The notes beneath the pieces were generated by a model, which did no database searches, had not been told where the DNA came from, and saw only the letters and a list, made by a program, of their open reading frames with translations. Positions 1-5,353 of a stretch of 10,313 nt of DNA are shown here, piece after piece (the first letter of the stretch is position 1; every line of letters starts with the position of its first letter). The position numbers and the translations under genes are program-made. This DNA is from Dehalococcoidia bacterium (GTDB lineage: Bacteria; Chloroflexota; Dehalococcoidia; E44-bin15). Location of the stretch: NCBI GenBank assembly GCA_030667555.1, contig DAOUVR010000023.1, forward strand, positions 1 through 10,313. Reading direction: 5' to 3'.

Positions 1-57
1 CAATTATGTATGGTAACACATTGATATTATGTGGCGAAAGGGGTATAAAAATCCTTT

Positions 58-324
58 TTATATTGCTCTTCGCCTCAATTCAAACACCACTGGATTTCCC
101 GGATCGGGACAGGCGATGGTAGTCTTGTCCGGGTTGTCCTCCCAGGGGAATGAGCCACCGAATTGCAATACCTCAGCGAAGGGAAACAAAGTGTAGAAGG
201 CCCAGGAACATAAACCAGGCGGGGTCTTCTGTCCAATGACGAATTCATCGCCAACTCTGTGCCCTGCAGAGCAAATCCCCTTTTGCGATATTACCCTGGC
301 TATCACATCAGACACCCCTTCCAT
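58..324 (-). CDS. TIGR04076 family small protein
   Basis: An 88-residue protein matching the TIGR04076 family, small proteins of unknown function common in anaerobic bacteria. Visible family features are CSAGHRVGDEF near residues 18-28, a PPGLCSWAF stretch around 35-43, FGGSFPWEDNPD around 55-66, and an ending with ACPDPGNPVVFELRR. Cysteines 18, 39 and 72 and His22 are the obvious candidates for metal or redox chemistry, which is inference because no activity is established for the family. The start is supported by AAGGAG seven bases upstream and by an extended -10 promoter further upstream. The length is normal for the family, so the gene looks intact. It is transcribed away from the nitroreductase gene. 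Confidence 0.85.
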   Translation of the reverse strand: MEGVSDVIARVISQKGICSAGHRVGDEFVIGQKTPPGLCSWAFYTLFPFAEVLQFGGSFPWEDNPDKTTIACPDPGNPVVFELRRRAI

Positions 325-362
325 ACGATCTCTCCTTCGGCATTTTCGACATCGGTGACATC

Positions 363-371
363 ATTATACCA
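363..371 (-). promoter_or_regulatory. Extended -10 promoter for the TIGR04076 gene
   Basis: Read on the minus strand this is TGGTATAAT, a perfect -10 hexamer with the TGn extension. No good -35 box lies 16-18 bases upstream, which is usual for extended -10 promoters. The predicted transcript would start near 356 and have a leader of about 30 nt containing the AAGGAG ribosome binding site. Confidence 0.5.
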
Positions 372-426
372 TGTATATAGGGCCGGTCGGCCAGCGCTAT
401 CCCCTGAACCACTGTTTCTGACAAGT

Positions 427-470
427 AGTCAGTCTATTGCAGCTAATTGCCTCAAGGTGGTAGACTAACT
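427..470. repeat. Inverted repeat in the divergent intergenic region
   Basis: The arms AGTCAGTCTA (427-436) and TAGACTAACT (461-470) are complementary at 9 of 10 positions and separated by 24 bases. They lie between the divergent TIGR04076 and nitroreductase genes. This could be an operator or a stem in the nitroreductase leader. No T-run follows, so it does not look like a terminator. I see no gene in the rest of 325-573. Confidence 0.3.
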
Positions 471-573
471 GAGCGCTCTGGAACCTAAGGCTATAGGGGA
501 AGATGCCTTATGAAATGTCTTCAAAGCTATGGTTTACAGTGCAAGAGTTAGCCAAATAGAAAGGATTTGAACA

Positions 574-1122
574 ATGAATATGATGGAAGCCATAAAGAGC
601 CGCCGCAGCATCCGAAAGTACAAGCCCGACCCCGTGAGCGACAAGGACCTGGAGACTGTGCTTGACGCCGCCTGTTGGGCACCAAGCTGGGCAAACACAC
701 AGTGCTGGAGGTTTGTGGCAGTGAAGGAACCTGAGACAAGGGGTAGGATATCTGAGGCACTGGCCCCCGGCAATCCTGCCGCCGATGCGGTGCGGAATGC
801 CCCGGTGGTGATTGTGGCCTGCGCCCAGTTGGGCAGGTCCGGCTTCAAGAGGGGAGAAGCTATGACCAGCAAGGGCGACTGGTTTATGTTCGATGTGGCG
901 CTGGCCATGCAGAACCTCACACTGGCAGCCCACGAGTTGGGGTTGGGTACAGTACACGTCGGACTGTTCGATGCTAAGAAGGTTGAGGAAATCCTGCAGG
1001 TTCCTGAGGGGGTTGTGGTAGTAGAATTGACACCGTTGGGCTACCCTGATGAACAGCCCCAAGGCCCGGGACGAAAAGACTTTAGCGAGATCGTTTTCCG
1101 GGAGAAATACGGCCAGCCCTAG
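574..1122 (+). CDS. Nitroreductase family FMN protein
   Basis: A 182-residue protein of the nitroreductase superfamily, FMN-dependent enzymes that use NAD(P)H or other donors and usually act as cytoplasmic dimers. The N-terminus has SRRSIRKYK (residues 9-17), the family's phosphate-binding basic segment. It is followed by APSWANTQCWRFVAVK, the usual flavin-contacting loop with the small-residue/Asn/Gln pattern. The middle WFMFDVALAMQNLTLAAHE helix and GLGTVHVGLFD segment are typical of the fold, as is the closing LGYPDEQPQGPGRKDF. The length is normal. The ATG is preceded by AGAAAGGA about nine bases upstream. The first crotonase starts 67 bases downstream on the same strand, so an operon is plausible. 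The substrate cannot be read from sequence, and members reduce nitro compounds, quinones, flavins or enoates. Confidence 0.88.
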   Translation: MNMMEAIKSRRSIRKYKPDPVSDKDLETVLDAACWAPSWANTQCWRFVAVKEPETRGRISEALAPGNPAADAVRNAPVVIVACAQLGRSGFKRGEAMTSKGDWFMFDVALAMQNLTLAAHELGLGTVHVGLFDAKKVEEILQVPEGVVVVELTPLGYPDEQPQGPGRKDFSEIVFREKYGQP

Positions 1123-1150
1123 CTAGCGACAGGCGGGCCTTCATGCGTAG
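1123..1150 (+). repeat. Trailer repeat, copy 1 (after nitroreductase)
   Basis: The 28 bases directly after the nitroreductase stop codon align without gaps to the bases after both crotonase stop codons. It matches copy 3 at 17 of 28 positions by hand. The best-kept part is GCCTT followed by ATGC or ATAC. Confidence 0.4.
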
Positions 1151-1165
1151 CTGATATCCACTACC

Positions 1166-1182
1166 ATATTAAGGCAAGGAGG
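1166..1182 (+). promoter_or_regulatory. Conserved RBS segment of crotonase 1
   Basis: The 17-nt segment ATATTAAGGCAAGGAGG is identical to 2144-2160 in front of the second crotonase. GGAGG lies seven bases from the ATG at 1190 and fixes that start. Identity extends beyond the Shine-Dalgarno core, so the leader was copied with the gene or is under selection. Confidence 0.7.
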
Positions 1183-1189
1183 GAGTACC

Positions 1190-1951
1190 ATGTCTTATGT
1201 AATCTATGAGAGGAAGGACCATATCGCTTATATTACCCTTAACCGCCCCGAGCGTCTAAATGCCTTGAGCAGAGAACTAATGCAGCAGTTGCGGGACGCG
1301 GAAAACAACTTCGCTCAGGATGACGATGCCTGGGTGGCTATCTTTACCGGGGCCGGAGAAAGGGCCTTCTGCGCTGGCCTGGACCTGAAGGAAGCCGCCG
1401 AGCGCGGCCGTGAGGGTCAGGTGATACTGCCAGGGAAGGCCCCGGGGCCGATCGAGCACGCCAAACCAACCATCGCTGCCATAAACGGCATCTGCTATGG
1501 TGGCGGGTTTGAGCTGGTGCAGCGGTGCGACATCCGCATCTGCTCTGAGAACGCCACGTTCGCCATGGCCGAGGTGAAGGTCGGCCTGATGCCAGTCACC
1601 GGACTGTTCACCTTGCCCCGGCTCATTGGGCAGGGCAACGCAATGTGGCTGATCTTGAGCGGCGAGCCCATAGATGCGAAAGAGGCCTACCGAATCGGTC
1701 TGGTGACCAGGGTGGTGCCGATTGCTGAACTGATGCCCACGGCTATAAGCATGGCCGAGACCATCTGTGGTAATTCCCCGTTAGGCGTGAGGGCTGCAAG
1801 GAAAGTGGTGAAGCTGGGGAGTGAGGTGCCGATGGACTACGGACGGCGACTTGCCGCATCGCTGATAGACTCAGTGTGGGGCTCAGAGGATGCCAAAGAA
1901 GCGGCAGCCGCCTTTGCCGAAAAGAGAAAGCCCGTCTGGAAAATGCGCTAG
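1190..1951 (+). CDS. Enoyl-CoA hydratase/isomerase (crotonase) family protein, copy 1
   Basis: A 253-residue crotonase-fold protein. Family members bind acyl-CoA and stabilise an enolate in an oxyanion hole; most are cytoplasmic trimers or hexamers. The N-terminal oxyanion segment is AFCAGLDLKE (59-68) and the second is NGICYGGGFEL (99-109). Glu108 and Glu128 (in FAMAEVKVG) align with the two catalytic glutamates of rat mitochondrial enoyl-CoA hydratase (Glu144 and Glu164). A true hydration or dehydration reaction is therefore possible, rather than only isomerase or hydrolase chemistry. The length is typical. It lies 67 bases after the nitroreductase and 217 bases before its paralog. The C-terminus KRKPVWKMR is identical in both copies. 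The substrate is unknown; short-chain enoyl-CoA and carnitinyl-CoA-type substrates are alternatives. Confidence 0.88.
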   Translation: MSYVIYERKDHIAYITLNRPERLNALSRELMQQLRDAENNFAQDDDAWVAIFTGAGERAFCAGLDLKEAAERGREGQVILPGKAPGPIEHAKPTIAAINGICYGGGFELVQRCDIRICSENATFAMAEVKVGLMPVTGLFTLPRLIGQGNAMWLILSGEPIDAKEAYRIGLVTRVVPIAELMPTAISMAETICGNSPLGVRAARKVVKLGSEVPMDYGRRLAASLIDSVWGSEDAKEAAAAFAEKRKPVWKMR

Positions 1952-1979
1952 CCTGTTGTGGGCGAGCCTTGATGCACTG
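1952..1979 (+). repeat. Trailer repeat, copy 2 (after crotonase 1)
   Basis: The 28 bases after the crotonase 1 stop codon align without gaps to 2931-2958 (17 of 28 identical) and more loosely to 1123-1150. They share the block AGCCTTGAT with copy 3. Confidence 0.4.
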
Positions 1980-2143
1980 AGTGTTACAGCAGGCCAATTT
2001 AATGGTTTGCTTAAGGTGGACAGCCGTTTCATACATTTGGTTCAGGGCACATGTGCCATCCTTTGGAACGGAGTACCTAATATACATCGGTTAAAACAGC
2101 CGAGCGTAATCAATAATGGGGTGCATTGACGGAATCCAGAGTA
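1980..2143 (+). other. Extra intergenic segment between the crotonase paralogs
   Basis: The gap between the two crotonases is about 150 bases longer than the gap between nitroreductase and crotonase 1, although trailer-like and RBS sequences occur at its two ends. I see no gene, no terminal inverted repeats and no clear promoter hexamer pair in it. The one notable feature is a perfect 12-bp palindrome near its middle. It may hold a separate promoter or operator for the second paralog, which is inference. Confidence 0.35.
2046..2057. promoter_or_regulatory. Perfect 12-bp palindrome, possible operator
   Basis: GGCACATGTGCC is perfectly self-complementary and lies about 110 bases before the second crotonase. 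A short perfect palindrome of this kind suits a dimeric regulator site. No recognised regulator gene lies nearby, so the assignment is tentative. Confidence 0.3.
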
Positions 2144-2160
2144 ATATTAAGGCAAGGAGG
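2144..2160 (+). promoter_or_regulatory. Conserved RBS segment of crotonase 2
   Basis: Identical over 17 nt to the segment before crotonase 1. GGAGG ends eight bases before the ATG at 2169 and fixes that start. Confidence 0.7.
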
Positions 2161-2168
2161 TAATCGAC

Positions 2169-2930
2169 ATGTCATATATAATCTATGAAAAGAAGGGCCA
2201 CATCGCCTATTTCACCCTTAACCGCCCCGAGCGTCTCAATGCTTTGGGCAGTGAGGTCTCGCAGCAATTGCAGGAGGCGGAATTCGACTTCGCTCAGGAT
2301 GACGATCTATGGGTAGCCATCTATACCGGCGCTGGTGATCGAGCTTTCTCTGCCGGGTTCGACTTGAAGGAAGGGGCCGAGAGCAGTCGTGGGGGCCAGA
2401 GGAGACAGCCAGGGAAGGGACCAGGGCCCATTGAGCTGGTCAAACCGACCATCGCCGCCGTAAACGGCATAGCGTATGGTGGCGGCTTCGAGCTGGCCCA
2501 GCGGTGTGACATACGTATCTGCTCTGAGAACGCTATGTTCGCTATGCCTGAAGTGAAGCGTGGCCTAACCCCTATTCCGGGCCTATTTACCTTGCCCCGA
2601 TTAATCGGGCAAAGTAATGCAATGTTTTTGCTTTTAACCGGCGAGCCGATAGATGCTGAAGAGGCCTACAGGCTCGGTGTGGTGGCTAAAGTGGTACCTC
2701 TCGATGAGCTCATTCCCACGGCCACCAGTATCGCTGAGATCATCTGCGAGAATGGCCCGCTGGCAGTGAGGACTATCAAGCAAATAGTGAAGCTGGGAGC
2801 CGAGGTGCCTCTGGACTACGGGCGGCGCTTTGCCGCATCCATGATTGACTCTGTCTGGGGGTCGGAGGATGCAAGGGAGGGGATGACTGCCTTTGTCCAG
2901 AAGAGGAAGCCAGTCTGGAAAATGCGCTAG
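2169..2930 (+). CDS. Enoyl-CoA hydratase/isomerase (crotonase) family protein, copy 2
   Basis: A 253-residue tandem paralog of the preceding crotonase, colinear without gaps and 184 of 253 residues identical by hand count. The oxyanion segments are AFSAGFDLKE (59-68) and NGIAYGGGFEL (99-109). Both catalytic-type glutamates are kept, at 108 and 128 (FAMPEVKRG). Differences gather in residues 72-80, just after the first oxyanion loop, and in 131-137 (VGLMPVT versus RGLTPIP), downstream of the second catalytic glutamate. In crotonases these parts line the acyl pocket, so the two copies may prefer different acyl groups, which is inference. Neither copy shows signs of decay. It may be cotranscribed with copy 1 or have its own promoter in the long gap upstream. 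Confidence 0.88.
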   Translation: MSYIIYEKKGHIAYFTLNRPERLNALGSEVSQQLQEAEFDFAQDDDLWVAIYTGAGDRAFSAGFDLKEGAESSRGGQRRQPGKGPGPIELVKPTIAAVNGIAYGGGFELAQRCDIRICSENAMFAMPEVKRGLTPIPGLFTLPRLIGQSNAMFLLLTGEPIDAEEAYRLGVVAKVVPLDELIPTATSIAEIICENGPLAVRTIKQIVKLGAEVPLDYGRRFAASMIDSVWGSEDAREGMTAFVQKRKPVWKMR

Positions 2931-2958
2931 CCAGCGATAAGCCAGCCTTGATACCATA
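2931..2958 (+). repeat. Trailer repeat, copy 3 (after crotonase 2)
   Basis: The 28 bases after the crotonase 2 stop codon align without gaps to the trailers at 1952-1979 and 1123-1150. No gene with the shared ATATTAAGG leader follows, so the series of gene, trailer and leader ends here. Confidence 0.4.
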
Positions 2959-3031
2959 GAATGTCGTGGGGCGATAGGGAAGAATTATCTAACGTGTATT
3001 TTTGCCCTCAATGCTAAATGGGAAAAGAGAC

Positions 3032-3550
3032 ATGACTTACCCTGTCGAAATTGTAGACTACGATCCCCAATGGCCAGTCCTGTATGAAGAGGAGAAGGGT
3101 CGAATTCTTGACATCATCGGACGCAGAATCGTAGCAATTGAGCACGTCGGAAGCACTGCAGTACCCGGATTGGCGGCAAAGCCAATCATCGATATCATAG
3201 TCGCTGTCCGTCACCTTATTGATGCAGGCGAGTGTATTAAGCCGCTGCAGAGCATTGGCTATGAGTACGTGCCTGAGTTTGAGGTGGAGATTCCAGAAAG
3301 GCGCTTTTTCCGCAAGGGTCCTCCAGAGGCGCGCACGCAGCACATACACATGATTGAACTGACGAGCGAGTTCTGGGAGCGGCATTTGCTGTTTCGCGAC
3401 TATCTGCGCTCTCATCCCGATGTAGCTCAGCAATACTACCAGTTGAAGAAGGAACTGGCCGCAAGGTATGGCTCAGACCGTAAAGCCTATGCCGAAGCCA
3501 AGACGCTTTTCATCGAATCAATAGTCGCCAAGTCCCGCACTGCTGAATGA
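3032..3550 (+). CDS. GrpB (UPF0157) family protein
   Basis: A 172-residue protein of the GrpB/UPF0157 family, which has a nucleotidyltransferase-like fold and mostly uncharacterised function. Hallmarks are VDYDPQWPVLYEEEK at the N-terminus, EHVGSTAVPGLAAKPIIDI around 42-60 (the GS motif and acidic residues of the nucleotidyltransferase fold), TQHIHMIE near 107-114, and FRDYLRSHPDVAQQY further on. An ATG start at 3032 with a GGGAAAAGAGA-like purine run before it matches the family N-terminus. An earlier TTG at 3002 and ATG at 3011 are in frame but add residues the family lacks. It lies 101 bases after the crotonase and may be transcribed separately. The function is unknown; nucleotidyl transfer to a small molecule or CoA-like substrate has been suggested from the fold only. 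Confidence 0.85.
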   Translation: MTYPVEIVDYDPQWPVLYEEEKGRILDIIGRRIVAIEHVGSTAVPGLAAKPIIDIIVAVRHLIDAGECIKPLQSIGYEYVPEFEVEIPERRFFRKGPPEARTQHIHMIELTSEFWERHLLFRDYLRSHPDVAQQYYQLKKELAARYGSDRKAYAEAKTLFIESIVAKSRTAE

Positions 3551-3686
3551 ACCCACTGATGAAAGATCCACCCAACCACCGCCCTGTCACCGGCAGAAGG
3601 GTCAAGTCACCATTAGGGAACAGAATCCCAGATACGTCTCTCAGGGCAACCTCCACTGTTGATCTATCCTGCCCACCCTCCTAAGT

Positions 3687-3749
3687 GCCCAATTCAGGTA
3701 TTTCGAAGCCCAATCTCAGGTATTCGACGTCCGAACTCAGGGATTCCCC
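3687..3749 (+). repeat. Three 21-bp tandem repeat units
   Basis: Three consecutive 21-bp units start at 3687, 3708 and 3729. They share a core like CCAATTCAGGTATTTCG with substitutions and a one-base shift between units. A single unit resembling the first recurs at 5268-5284 before the intact patatin gene. Possible roles are a multi-site operator or a remnant of a mobile or recombining element. The preceding 3551-3686 shows nothing recognisable. Confidence 0.55.
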
Positions 3750-3817
3750 GATTGTGCGCTATGCCATTGTGATTTACATTTGTCATATTACGTATTTACA
3801 GACGTTCTTAAAACACT
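3731..3817 (+). repeat. Patatin upstream element, copy A
   Basis: Homologous to 5270-5353 upstream of the intact patatin gene. Both copies contain CCCGATTGTGCGCTA (15 bases identical, 3747-3761 and 5284-5298). Both also contain GTTCTTAA exactly 14 bases before the start codon position (3804 and 5340). The distance from the first block to the start codon differs by only one base. The middle is diverged. Copy A leads into a decayed patatin 5' end. Confidence 0.6.
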
Positions 3818-3906
3818 GTGACGAATACACGCCTGTCATTGGGAAAAAGAAGACAGCCCTGGCTGCAGGTAGCCCTGCTGTCAGTAGCTTGGGCCACACG
3901 GTGTAG
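3818..3906 (+). pseudogene. Decayed 5' remnant of a patatin-like gene
   Basis: A GTG at 3818 aligns with the ATG of the intact patatin gene at 5354. Downstream, the encoded VTNTRLSL compares with MANKSRSL. After a one-base deletion near 3841-3843 the frame continues as KKKTALAAGSPAVSSLGH against KKKKIGLALGGGAARGLAH. The patatin glycine-rich oxyanion motif is destroyed (GSPAVSS in place of GGGAARG). The reading frame ends at a TAG at 3904, and similarity becomes doubtful after about 3920, before the GTS serine motif would be reached. This is a non-functional fragment of a duplicated patatin locus. A 73-residue frame over the same bases starting at 3685 is therefore not a real gene. Confidence 0.6.
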
Positions 3907-4039
3907 TGACTCTTCTAGTAGGGACACCGATCGACGAAACCGTGTCATGGTAGAGAGAAGGACTGATTTGAATAACTAGCAATGGCTACCGTGTAGAAGG
4001 CATGTGTGATTGTCAATCGACCTAAGGGAGGATGGTACC

Positions 4040-5020
4040 GTGACACGAAGAGTGAAGATCCGCTTTCATGATCTATTGTACGCATTTCCCTTTACAGTAC
4101 GAACAATCATCGAGGAGCACATAGACGGACTGAAGGGGTTCAAGAAAAGGGCACCCAAACGAAAGCCCAGCGGTGAATGGGGATTTACTATAATAGAGCT
4201 ATTGATTGTGATAGTGATCATCGCCATCCTGGCCGGCAGCATTATCTACGCTATAGGTCTCTTCAGACAGGCAACAGCCGGCGTAACAGGGAAAGAAATT
4301 GAGAGACGGCATGTTGCAGGAGCTGCTGCGGGTTATTTGGGAGAGAACGGGCTGTGCGCTATACCTGAGGCCTTTGCTGTCACACCCGAGGACCAGGGCT
4401 GCCTGGACAAGTACTTGATGAGCGACTTGACATACGGGTGGATTGTCGACGTTGACGGCAGTGTAGTAGCTGGCAGCCTTCTCCTGTTCTCCAGCAATTT
4501 CGACAATATGGATGGGCTGACTCCCTTGTCGGCTGATTGGTACACTGAGCATGGCTGGCTTAGCCCCTCTCTCGATTGGTCAATGCACAGGCTAGTTTTT
4601 GGAGAGGGTCCCTGGGATGACTTCGAGGTCAGGGTCATGGCTACGTACTTGAGCGGTGGAGACGCTGAAGGTTGCTATGGTATCTACTACCGCTGTGACG
4701 ACAGTCCCAGTATCAGCGGCTACTGCTTCCAATATAATGTGGGCTATGGTGATGGTGCCTTCCTGGTAAGGACAGTACATAACGGACATGAAGGCTCGCC
4801 TGTCGCAAGGGCTTGGATGGGAGATGACTTCGTCGATAATGAGCTCAGCAGGATACATGAGATAGCGATTACAATCGAAGGGGATCACCACATAATCACG
4901 GTCGACGGGTCCGAAATACTCAACTTCACCGATGGCACCTTCATCGAGGGGATTGCTGGCTTCATGATGTGGAATAAGTCTGAAGTCCGGTTTCACGATG
5001 TCATCGCCGCAGGGCTGTAG
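4040..5020 (+). CDS. Prepilin-type signal protein with probable lectin-like beta domain
   Basis: A 326-residue secreted or pilus-associated protein. Residues 45-70 carry a type III (prepilin) signal: GEWG then FTIIELLIVIVIIAILAG. The expected prepilin peptidase cleavage is after Gly48, with Phe49 at +1 and the conserved Glu53 at +5, followed by a hydrophobic helix. The leader of 48 residues is unusually long and basic (KKRAPKRKP). The remaining ~250 residues resemble LamG/concanavalin-type jelly-roll domains (SNFDNMDGL, HRLVFGEGPWDDFEVRV, HEIAITIEGDHHIITVDGSEILNFTDG, IAGFMMW). The domain is suggested by pattern only. The start is GTG at 4040, with AAGGGAGG eight bases before it; an earlier in-frame TTG at 4010 lacks a site. 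No pilus assembly genes are nearby, so it must use machinery encoded elsewhere. It lies between the two patatin element copies. Confidence 0.75.
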   Translation: MTRRVKIRFHDLLYAFPFTVRTIIEEHIDGLKGFKKRAPKRKPSGEWGFTIIELLIVIVIIAILAGSIIYAIGLFRQATAGVTGKEIERRHVAGAAAGYLGENGLCAIPEAFAVTPEDQGCLDKYLMSDLTYGWIVDVDGSVVAGSLLLFSSNFDNMDGLTPLSADWYTEHGWLSPSLDWSMHRLVFGEGPWDDFEVRVMATYLSGGDAEGCYGIYYRCDDSPSISGYCFQYNVGYGDGAFLVRTVHNGHEGSPVARAWMGDDFVDNELSRIHEIAITIEGDHHIITVDGSEILNFTDGTFIEGIAGFMMWNKSEVRFHDVIAAGL

Positions 5021-5267
5021 CCCTGTTTGGAAAACTTGGCGGTGGTCGCCTTCAGCTGTCATTGACTACGTAGCGACGCACCCATTACAATCTGAGACGC
5101 ACCAGAAGAAATGGTGTGACTTGGCGAGCAACGTCCCAGCGCAAGGTACAGGCGCCCAGTTCACCTGTTCGCTGCAACATGGCGAGATGGGAACCCGTTT
5201 ACTTGTAGCTATTGTATTGAACACCGGACCAAATTCAGCAAAAGGGGTCATTCCCCGTTGATGTATG
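5021..5267. other. Non-coding stretch with possible stem-loops
   Basis: I see no convincing gene here; the short frames on both strands lack ribosome binding sites and recognisable motifs. Two potential stems stand out. CGCACCA (5098-5104) pairs with TGGTGTG (5112-5118) across a 7-base loop. GCGAGCA (5124-5130) pairs with TGTTCGC (5166-5172), each stem with one G-T pair. GGGGTCATTCCCC at 5244-5256 is a short third inverted repeat. No T-run follows these, so they are not obvious terminators. Function unknown. Confidence 0.3.
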
Positions 5268-5353
5268 GCGAATTCAGGTATTTCCCGATTGTGCGCTAAG
5301 CTATCACGGTGTAGCTTATGTATAGATATATGTACAGGGGTTCTTAAGACGAT
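5268..5353 (+). repeat. Patatin upstream element, copy B
   Basis: The intact-gene copy of the element at 3731-3817. Its left edge AATTCAGGTATTTC (5271-5284) is identical to the first 21-bp unit at 3691-3704, and its continuation CCCGATTGTGCGCTA matches the region after the third unit. It therefore looks like a three-unit array collapsed to one. A stem AAGCTA (5298-5303) with TAGCTT (5312-5317) is present here but not in copy A. It probably contains the patatin promoter, with an AT-rich stretch at 5318-5330 as the -10 candidate. No strong hexamer pair is visible. Confidence 0.55.

Noticed and set aside
508..1062. 184-residue reverse frame opposite the nitroreductase
   Set aside because: It is a shadow of a well-supported gene. 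Its composition, rich in His, Cys and Pro, is typical of antisense translation.
1980..2143. MITE-like insertion between the crotonases
   Set aside because: The edges show no terminal inverted repeats and no target-site duplication that I could find.
3687..3749. CRISPR array
   Set aside because: The 21-bp units are contiguous and degenerate, without unique spacers, and there are no cas genes.
3685..3906. 73-residue open frame as a small hypothetical gene
   Set aside because: It runs through the 21-bp repeats and the decayed patatin remnant, has no ribosome binding site, and its last third is a broken patatin N-terminus.
5098..5172. Known riboswitch such as cobalamin or TPP
   Set aside because: The conserved core sequences of those classes are not present, and the downstream gene is a patatin with no link to those cofactors.
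4998..5261. 87-residue frame overlapping the end of the prepilin-like gene
   Set aside because: No Shine-Dalgarno, no recognisable domain, and it starts inside another gene in a different frame.
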